Source: Bacteroidales bacterium
Lineage (GTDB): Bacteria > Bacteroidota > Bacteroidia > Bacteroidales > FEN-979
Assembly (NCBI GenBank): GCA_016926765.1
Contig: JAFGNY010000338.1
Span: forward strand, 1-5,259
Direction of reading: 5' to 3'
Length of the DNA: 5,259 nt
Every line of letters starts with the position of its first letter. Position 1 is the first letter of the stretch. Below the pieces are notes generated by a model. It did not search any database and was not told where the DNA came from. It saw only the letters and a list, made by a program, of their open reading frames with translations. Below, in pieces: positions 1-5,259 of the stretch. Made by a program: the position numbers and the translations under genes.

Positions 1-2
1 CC

Positions 3-1127
3 CGGTCTTCCATCAATTTTACCCTTCAGGACCTGGTAAAAATTACCCGGATCTGCCGTAAGGCACAGGTTAAAACATACCTTACGGTAAATACGGTGAT
101 CTATGATTCGGAAGTCAGGGAGATGAAGCGGATCGTGGATTCGGCTAAGAAAAACGGCGTTAACGCCATCATCGCTTCCGACCAGGCCGTGATCCAGTAT
201 GCCCGTTCAATCGGGATATCTGTGCATATGTCTACCCAAACCAACATCACCAACCTGGAGGCTGTGAAGTACTGGTCGCAGGTTGCAGATGTCATGGTTA
301 CCGCCCGGGAATTGAACCTCGATCAAATTGCTTCTATCTTCCGGGCGATAAAAAGAGACAAGATCATTGGTCCCTCCGGAGAGCTGGTTAAACTCGAACT
401 CTTCGCTCATGGAGCTCTCTGTATGGCTGTTTCCGGCAAATGTTACCTGAGCCTGGATCACTATAATGCCTCTGCAAACCGGGGAGCCTGTTACCAGGTG
501 TGCAGACGTCCGTACCGGGTGACCGATTTCGACGGAGAGGTAGAACTGGTGGTCGACAATGAATATATCATGTCGCCAAAAGATCTTTGTACTATTGGTT
601 TTCTGCATAAAATGGTAAGGGCCGGGGTTTCCATTCTCAAAATTGAAGGCAGGGGACGGAGTCCGGAATATGTGAAAACCGTGACTTCCTGTTACCGGGA
701 AGCCATAGATGCCATTGCAGACAAGACGTATTCACAGGAACTTGTGAACGGATGGATGAAACGGTTGACCTCGGTATACAACCGTGGCTTCTGGGATGGC
801 TACTACCTCGGGCAAACGATGGGTGAGTGGACTGAACAGCACGGATCTGTTGCCACCCGGTCAAAAGTGTACATCGGGAAAGTGACCAATTATTTTACAA
901 AAGTAAAGGTAGCAGAAATTAAACTGGAATCCGGCTATCTGGCTTCCGGAGATCAAATTTACATCCAGGGCCCAACCACAGGCATCGTGGAGATGACGAT
1001 CCCTGAGATAAGGGTGGATCTGAAACCGGTTTTACAAGCGAAAAAAGGAGAGGTGTGTTCGATCCACGTTCCTGAATTCCTCCGCCGGGCAGACAAATTA
1101 TATAAGATTATTCCTCCTTCCAAATGA
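3..1127 (+). CDS. U32 peptidase-family protein, TrhP/YegQ-like RNA hydroxylation protein (5' end outside window)
   Basis: The frame is open from nucleotide 3, giving 374 visible residues. The GTG at 96 is internal, because the residues before it (a NFTLQDL...VKTYLTVNT segment) are typical family sequence. About 45-60 N-terminal residues should lie outside the window, for a full length near 420-430. Counting from codon 96, family hallmarks are HMSTQTNITN (44-53), ARELNLDQI (70-78), HGALCMAVSGKC (105-116), NRGACYQVCRRPY (128-140), SPKDLC (160-165) and KIEGRGRSPEYV (182-193). A C-terminal beta-barrel-like domain follows (about 258-343). Cysteines 109, 116, 132 and 165 have nearly the spacing of the Fe-S ligands in E. 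coli UbiU; C136 is an extra candidate. Known members (TrhP, RlhA, UbiU/V) use an Fe-S cluster for O2-independent hydroxylation of tRNA, rRNA or ubiquinone precursors, and proteolysis is established for few of them. The tRNA role (5-hydroxyuridine formation) is inferred; the exact paralogue is uncertain. The last codons overlap the next gene by 4 nt. Confidence 0.93.
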   Translation, partial: RSSINFTLQDLVKITRICRKAQVKTYLTVNTVIYDSEVREMKRIVDSAKKNGVNAIIASDQAVIQYARSIGISVHMSTQTNITNLEAVKYWSQVADVMVTARELNLDQIASIFRAIKRDKIIGPSGELVKLELFAHGALCMAVSGKCYLSLDHYNASANRGACYQVCRRPYRVTDFDGEVELVVDNEYIMSPKDLCTIGFLHKMVRAGVSILKIEGRGRSPEYVKTVTSCYREAIDAIADKTYSQELVNGWMKRLTSVYNRGFWDGYYLGQTMGEWTEQHGSVATRSKVYIGKVTNYFTKVKVAEIKLESGYLASGDQIYIQGPTTGIVEMTIPEIRVDLKPVLQAKKGEVCSIHVPEFLRRADKLYKIIPPSK

Positions 1128-2026
1128 CTGGTAACCTGCACACTCATACAAATTTCAGTGATGGAACTGCTCCTCCGGAAGCCTATATCGAGGAGGCGAA
1201 ACGACTTGGATTTTCTGTTCTTGGTTTTTCCGACCACTCTCCCGTTCCCTTTCCCAACACCTTTGCCATCCCTGAAGGGGGGCTTGGGGGGTATGTGACG
1301 GCCATTCAAAAGCTGGCAAGTCAGCAGTCTGCAGTTGGCAGTTTGCAGTCATCCAGCATCCCGGATCCGTCATCCGGCATCTGGCATCTGGCAACCGATA
1401 TTGAAATACTTCTCGGCCTGGAATACGACTACATTCCCGGTTTGACGACTCCATTGAAGAAGTTACGCGAAGACTATGTCTTTGATTACGTCATCGGTTC
1501 GGTTCACCTGGTCAGAAACCATCGTCCTGATCTTCTCTGGTTCATTGACGGGCCGCAGTCAAAAACATACGACAAAGGGATTCGGGAGGTATTTGGAGGA
1601 GATAGTAAAAAAGCCATTACTGCGTATTGGAGACAACTTCAGGAGATGGTAATCGTGGAAGAGCCCGATATCATCGGTCATCTCGATAAAATTAAGATGC
1701 ATAATCATGACCGCTATTTCCGCGAAGATGAACCATGGTATCTTGTTCTGGCTGAAGAGACCCTGGAGCTCATCCGAGAAAAAAATGCAGTGGTTGAGGT
1801 CAATACAAGAGGTATTTATAAACAGAGGTCTGAATCCCTTTTTCCGGGCCCCGAATTACTGAAGATAATCCATGCACGAAATATCCCCATCACACTGGCA
1901 TCCGATGCCCATCATCCCGATGAGCTTTCCCTCTTTTTCCCCGAGACAAAACAACTCCTGAAAGATGTCGGGTTCAGATATACCTGGCTACTGACTACAG
2001 AAGGCTGGAAGGAGTCGGCTTTGTAG
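1124..2026 (+). CDS. PHP-domain phosphoesterase, histidinol-phosphatase-like (HisK/HisJ type)
   Basis: A 300-residue cytoplasmic protein with the full metal-binding pattern of the PHP superfamily: HTHTNFSDG (residues 6-14), FSDH (35-38), GLEYDY (98-103), GSVHLV (125-130), GHLDKIKMHN (185-194) and SDAHH (260-264). The likely ligands, H6, H8, D13, H38, E100, H128, H186, D261 and H263, are all present, so the enzyme should be active with a di- or trinuclear metal centre. The IDG near 141-143 and the GHLDKIKMHN stretch match the Bacteroidales histidinol-phosphatase type, which releases phosphate from L-histidinol phosphate in histidine synthesis. No other his gene is visible, so the substrate is inferred; another phosphoester is possible. 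The ATG overlaps the stop of the U32 gene (ATGA), which suggests translational coupling; no clear Shine-Dalgarno sequence precedes it. It is about 30 residues longer than typical HisK proteins of roughly 270. Much of the excess is a low-complexity loop at residues 67-91, encoded by 7-bp repeats. Confidence 0.9.
   Translation: MTGNLHTHTNFSDGTAPPEAYIEEAKRLGFSVLGFSDHSPVPFPNTFAIPEGGLGGYVTAIQKLASQQSAVGSLQSSSIPDPSSGIWHLATDIEILLGLEYDYIPGLTTPLKKLREDYVFDYVIGSVHLVRNHRPDLLWFIDGPQSKTYDKGIREVFGGDSKKAITAYWRQLQEMVIVEEPDIIGHLDKIKMHNHDRYFREDEPWYLVLAEETLELIREKNAVVEVNTRGIYKQRSESLFPGPELLKIIHARNIPITLASDAHHPDELSLFFPETKQLLKDVGFRYTWLLTTEGWKESAL
1277..1291 (+). repeat. Paired six-G homopolymer runs
   Basis: Two runs of six G (1277-1282 and 1286-1291) are separated by CTT. 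They lie inside the PHP gene about 30 nt before the heptanucleotide tract and code for part of EGGLGGY (residues 51-57). Both runs are in frame in this copy. Such runs are prone to slippage, but nothing here shows that they vary. Confidence 0.6.
1324..1397 (+). repeat. Degenerate heptanucleotide tandem repeat inside the PHP gene
   Basis: Two adjoining blocks with a strict 7-bp period. Block one has four units beginning GCAGT at 1324, 1331, 1338 and 1345 (consensus GCAGTYK, last two bases variable). Block two is offset by 4 nt, with seven units of consensus GCATCYG starting at 1349, 1356, 1363, 1370, 1377, 1384 and 1391. Units at 1377 and 1384 are identical; the others differ by one to three bases. 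An eight-base variant (GCAAGTCA) at 1316-1323 may be a decayed first unit. The tract codes for a Ser/Gln/Ala/Gly-rich loop (about residues 67-91) between the family segments IQKL and IEILLGLEYDY, where relatives usually have a shorter connection. The reading frame stays open through it. Confidence 0.8.
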
Positions 2027-2085
2027 AATTATACTGGTTCGGCTCATTGATTTTTCGTATTTTCGCTTCAGTCAATCCCAGCGCA

Positions 2086-4035
2086 ATGATTTCCAGAGAC
2101 ACGATTGATACCATCCTCTCCACCATTCGGATTGAAGAGGTGATCGGCGACTTTGTCACGTTGCGCCGAAGAGGCGTGAACCTCATTGGGTTATGTCCGT
2201 TCCACAACGAAAAAACGCCCTCCTTCACCGTCTCTCCTGCAAAAGGAATCTACAAATGCTTTGGTTGCGGAAAAGCCGGAAACGGAGTTGGCTTCATTAT
2301 GGAACACGAGCATTTCAGTTTCCCTGAAGCGCTCCGGTACCTGGCAAATAAATACCAGATTGAAATTGAGGAAGAGATTCAAACGGCCGAGATGCAGGAG
2401 CAGATCAGTGAACGGGAGGCTTTGTTCAATCTGAATCAGTTTGCGTTGGATTTTTTCGAAAAAACCCTTCACACTGCCGAGGAGGGAAAAGCGATCGGTC
2501 TCAGTTATTTGAAAGAGAGGGGCATCCGTGAAGATATCATCAGGAAATTCCGGCTCGGATACAGTCCATCAACCTGGGATGCATTGACCGCCAATGCAAG
2601 AGAGCATGGTTACTCGATGGAACTCCTGATAAAAAGTGGATTAACACTTCAGAAGGATGAACGCGCGTACGATCGTTTTCACTCCAGGGTCATCTTTCCG
2701 ATACAGGGAATTTCGGGAAAGGTGATCGGTTTTGGGGGAAGGATCCTGACTTCCGAGAAAAACCGACCGAAATATGTAAACTCACCGGAGTCAGAGATTT
2801 ATAATAAAAGTAAGTCCCTTTACGGCATTTACTTTGCCCGAAATACGATTTCATCGAAAAACAACTGTTACCTGGTGGAGGGTTATACGGATGTGATCTC
2901 TCTTCACCAGGCTGGAATTGAAAATGTCGTAGCTTCATCAGGAACCTCTCTTACTCATGAACAGATCCGGATGATTCTGCGGTTTACGAAACAAATCACG
3001 ATTCTCTATGATGGGGATCCGGCCGGGATCAAAGCCTCTTTCAGAGGAATTGATATGATCGTAGAGGAGGGGATGGATGTGAAAATTGTGCTTTTCCCAG
3101 ATGGAGAAGATCCAGATTCCTATGCCAGAAATCATCATCCATCTGAAGTAGAATCGTTCATTACCACTCATGCCGATAACTTCATCCTGTTCAAAGCCAG
3201 GCTGTTGCTCGAAGAAACGCAGGGAGATCCGATTAAAAAAGCCAATCTGGTCAAAGAGATCGTACATACGATCAGCCTGATTCCCGATGGCATCAGCCGG
3301 GCGCTATACATTAAAGAGTGTTCGGCGCTGTTGAATGTATCCGAACAAATCCTGATGAATGAAGTCAGGAAAATCCTTCGGAATAAACTAAAAAAACAGC
3401 TTCCGGAAGTGGAAAAGCCCGAGGATATCGGCTGGATGGAAGCGGTTTCCTCACCATCCCAGGAGGAATTGGATCTGAACTCTGATATTTACCAGGAGAG
3501 GGAGCTAATCCGGCAACTCCTGCTTTACGGGCAGGAAGAGATTACCCTGTTACGTACAGATGAAAAAGGGAAAGAAGAACCGTTTCCGGTGCGAGTGGCC
3601 GATTTTATTATTATCGATATCGTAAGGGATGAACTTGAATTTGAAAGTCTCCTGTATCGTAAAATTTTTACTGAATTTGTGGAAGCCCGCGAACGAAATG
3701 AGATCCCTGATGACAAATACTTTAAGCTGCATTCCGATCCGGAAATTGCCCATACTGCGATCGATCTGATGGTATCACCCTATGAACTCAGTGAAAACTG
3801 GGAGAAAAACAATATCCTCATCGACGAGGAACCAAAACATATCAAAGAACTGGTACTTTCAGCTATGCTCTCGTTTAAGGCAAAAAAACTGGATAAGATT
3901 ATAACGGCAAAACAAAAACAGATCCGGGAAATCACAGATCCGGGGGAGGTGGAGTTGCTGCTAGCGGAACTACGCAATCTGAAAGTAAGTAATATTCAGA
4001 TTAACAAAGAGTTAGGACGGATTATAACCAAATAG
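2086..4035 (+). CDS. dnaG: DNA primase DnaG
   Basis: Replicative primase of 649 residues that makes the RNA primers for Okazaki fragments and is recruited to the fork by the DnaB helicase. From the ATG at 2086, the N-terminal CHC2 zinc-binding domain has ligands C37, H40, C58 and C61 (CPFH ... CFGC). The catalytic core has RVIFPIQ (201-207), FGGR (216-219), PKYVNSPE (228-235) and a TOPRIM fold with EGYTDV (265-270) and YDGDPAG (308-314). E265, D309 and D311 are the expected metal-binding acidic residues. The C-terminal region (about 440-649) is poorly conserved and corresponds to the helicase-binding domain, ending in a charged helical stretch. Length is normal for Bacteroidota. I chose this ATG because MISRDTIDTIL...RIEEVIGDFV matches the usual DnaG start; the in-frame TTG at 2047 would add 13 residues without family resemblance. 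It lies 59 nt after the PHP gene, so it may be read from that operon or from its own promoter. The usual rpsU-dnaG-rpoD arrangement is absent. Confidence 0.97.
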   Translation: MISRDTIDTILSTIRIEEVIGDFVTLRRRGVNLIGLCPFHNEKTPSFTVSPAKGIYKCFGCGKAGNGVGFIMEHEHFSFPEALRYLANKYQIEIEEEIQTAEMQEQISEREALFNLNQFALDFFEKTLHTAEEGKAIGLSYLKERGIREDIIRKFRLGYSPSTWDALTANAREHGYSMELLIKSGLTLQKDERAYDRFHSRVIFPIQGISGKVIGFGGRILTSEKNRPKYVNSPESEIYNKSKSLYGIYFARNTISSKNNCYLVEGYTDVISLHQAGIENVVASSGTSLTHEQIRMILRFTKQITILYDGDPAGIKASFRGIDMIVEEGMDVKIVLFPDGEDPDSYARNHHPSEVESFITTHADNFILFKARLLLEETQGDPIKKANLVKEIVHTISLIPDGISRALYIKECSALLNVSEQILMNEVRKILRNKLKKQLPEVEKPEDIGWMEAVSSPSQEELDLNSDIYQERELIRQLLLYGQEEITLLRTDEKGKEEPFPVRVADFIIIDIVRDELEFESLLYRKIFTEFVEARERNEIPDDKYFKLHSDPEIAHTAIDLMVSPYELSENWEKNNILIDEEPKHIKELVLSAMLSFKAKKLDKIITAKQKQIREITDPGEVELLLAELRNLKVSNIQINKELGRIITK

Positions 4036-5259
4036 CTACCGTGTAAAAAGCACATTGTTGGTCTGCCAGATGGACCAGGTATCCATCAATTCTTTAAAGT
4101 CAGGATAATCCTCCGTTCCGATAATTTTTTTGGAGATCTCGATCTCTTTCCGAACCTGAAGTGTATTTTCTTTTTTCTGTACCAGAAAAAGAAATGAACC
4201 CACGTTGTTTTTTATCCTTATTTCCTGTTCCGCCGATCGAAATTTCAGATTTTCCGGGAAGGCAAGGGTCAGGTTATAACTTTCCCTATATCCCGACGGA
4301 ATCTCAACAGGCGTTTGTCGTTGCGCCGGAAGCTGACCGATATCCCAGGAACCGATACCCATGCTGAAATAGGTTAATGCCAGAGTGAACATATTCGAGT
4401 CTTTTTTCAAAACGGAAACATTGTTCAGATTGCATTTAAATGACGTTTTTCCGGCAGTCAGTTCTTCTGTGTTGATCTCTTCAAGTTTAGAGGACGGAAT
4501 CCCTCCACGCAGATAGTATTTCAGCTTCTCATCGCTTCTTACAAGAGCCAGATAGGGGTTGGCTGTTCCTGTCAACGCACCGCTCAGCTCACCGGAAAAG
4601 GTCAATTCCGGATCAATCACATAAACTTCCTTCAGGGCAAGTACAGTCTTTTCGGGCTCGGGGTAGACCAGTTTAAATTGGTTATCGTTCTCCAATATCA
4701 TGAAGACATTTTGTAGGTCAAGGAGTCTCAGGTCAAACGCATTTACCTGTTTCACCGAAAGATAAACGGTGCCTGTTTCGGGTATTTCCGTCTTTACTGC
4801 CCATTCTTCGAGATCAGAGAGGTTTCCGATCGATTGATCAAACCCCTGCCCCTGAAAGATCAGGACGGGCTCGGCGCTGAAGCCCAATTTTTTCAACAGT
4901 GTTGTCATCAGGATTGTTTTTTCGGCCACGGTTCCCCCATTACTGTTCCATACTTCCGCCGGGCTGCGCAACTGGTATCCGACAATGTCTTCCGGAATAG
5001 CAAAAAGGTTGATCTCCCTGACCACACTTTCCTGAACAGCAAATACCTGTTTCATCGTTGTCGGGTTTTCTGAAACAAGGTGGTTTAGAAATCCATCCAT
5101 CTGAGGAGTTGTCTCGTAATTAAATGCTTTCTGACCCGTGAAAAAGTCCACCAGGGGTTGGTATCTGTTCAGCGAACTGAATACAAGAACGGGAAAGATG
5201 CCGGAAAGGTCTGGTTGTAATTTTTCAGATTCCATTGCCGGGATATTTTTGAGTGACCA
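4036..5259 (-). CDS. DUF3857/transglutaminase-like protein with degenerate active site (5' end outside window)
   Basis: The minus-strand frame is open to the right edge, giving 407 visible residues. The ATG at 5235 is probably internal: the eight codons before it read WSLKNIPA, and the NIPA-like motif is typical just after the DUF3857 domain. That domain, and probably a signal peptide, would be encoded off-window. Counting from that Met, a transglutaminase-like core spans about 55-160. It includes RSPAEVW (90-96), then GTVAEKTILMTTLLKKLGFSAEPVLI in the place where active relatives have G-D-C-K-D-K. The catalytic Cys position is V103. The expected His and Asp are also not evident: LEEWAV (132-137) stands where an H is expected, and YLS (148-150) where LDP is usual. 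The C-terminal half (about 190-399) is beta-rich and resembles the DUF3858-type tail. Such Bacteroidota proteins are usually exported or periplasmic, with unknown function. I infer a binding or structural role rather than peptide cross-linking or hydrolysis. It converges on dnaG with no spacer. Confidence 0.8.
   Translation of the reverse strand, partial: WSLKNIPAMESEKLQPDLSGIFPVLVFSSLNRYQPLVDFFTGQKAFNYETTPQMDGFLNHLVSENPTTMKQVFAVQESVVREINLFAIPEDIVGYQLRSPAEVWNSNGGTVAEKTILMTTLLKKLGFSAEPVLIFQGQGFDQSIGNLSDLEEWAVKTEIPETGTVYLSVKQVNAFDLRLLDLQNVFMILENDNQFKLVYPEPEKTVLALKEVYVIDPELTFSGELSGALTGTANPYLALVRSDEKLKYYLRGGIPSSKLEEINTEELTAGKTSFKCNLNNVSVLKKDSNMFTLALTYFSMGIGSWDIGQLPAQRQTPVEIPSGYRESYNLTLAFPENLKFRSAEQEIRIKNNVGSFLFLVQKKENTLQVRKEIEISKKIIGTEDYPDFKELMDTWSIWQTNNVLFTR

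Noticed and set aside
96..98. GTG at 96 as the true start of the U32 gene.
   Set aside because: The frame is open to the left edge, and the upstream residues match the family's NF...DL...K.YLTVNT segment. The real start is therefore outside the window.
207..608. Minus-strand open frames opposite the U32, PHP and dnaG genes (for example 207-608 and 2938-3267).
   Set aside because: They lie opposite strongly conserved genes, and their translations show no domain or motif; they are antisense shadows.
2058..2065. TATTTTCG, similar to the Bacteroidota -7 element TAnnTTTG, in the gap before dnaG.
   Set aside because: It has one mismatch, and no convincing TTTG/TTG -33 element lies 19-21 nt upstream. 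In AT-rich intergenic DNA this match can arise by chance, so I did not list it as a promoter.
2047..2085. In-frame TTG start for dnaG 13 codons upstream of the ATG.
   Set aside because: The extra residues (IFRIFASVNPSA) do not resemble DnaG N-termini, whereas the sequence from the ATG at 2086 does. No ribosome binding site favours the TTG.
4055..4080. Short inverted repeat TGGTC/GACCA just past the convergent junction, as a possible terminator.
   Set aside because: The stem is only 5 bp with a loop of about 9 nt and no T-run follows on either strand. It lies inside the coding region of the minus-strand gene.
5233..5235. ATG at 5235 (minus strand) as the true start of the DUF3857-type gene.
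   Set aside because: The frame continues to the window edge and encodes WSLKNIPA, which fits the interior of this family. No signal peptide follows the ATG.

Overview
The window looks like an ordinary chromosomal core-gene region of a member of the Bacteroidota, probably Bacteroidales-like. I infer this from the residue pattern of DnaG (N-terminus and zinc motif), the Bacteroidales style of the PHP phosphatase, and a DUF3857/transglutaminase-like protein of a type common in that phylum. Genus and species cannot be read from the sequence. Coding density is nearly complete: four genes and one 59-nt gap. I see no RNA gene, mobile element, CRISPR array or phage gene.

Layout, left to right. (1) A U32-family 'peptidase', really an Fe-S RNA-hydroxylation type protein of the TrhP/YegQ group, runs in from the left edge and ends at 1127. 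(2) A PHP-domain histidinol-phosphatase-like gene (1124-2026) overlaps it by 4 nt (ATGA), so the two are very likely co-transcribed and translationally coupled. This gene contains a tract of degenerate 7-bp repeats that codes for an unusual low-complexity loop. (3) After a 59-nt gap comes the replicative DNA primase dnaG (2086-4035, same strand). (4) On the opposite strand, a pseudo-transglutaminase protein of the DUF3857 type (4036-5259) runs off the right edge. Its stop codon directly abuts the dnaG stop.

The three plus-strand genes could form one transcription unit covering RNA modification, histidine or general phosphoester metabolism, and replication priming. They share no obvious pathway; this looks like housekeeping proximity rather than a dedicated system. 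I did not find a previously undescribed multi-gene system. The points most worth a second look are the in-frame heptanucleotide repeat tract in the PHP gene, the loss of the catalytic residues in the transglutaminase-like domain, and the zero-nucleotide convergent gene junction.
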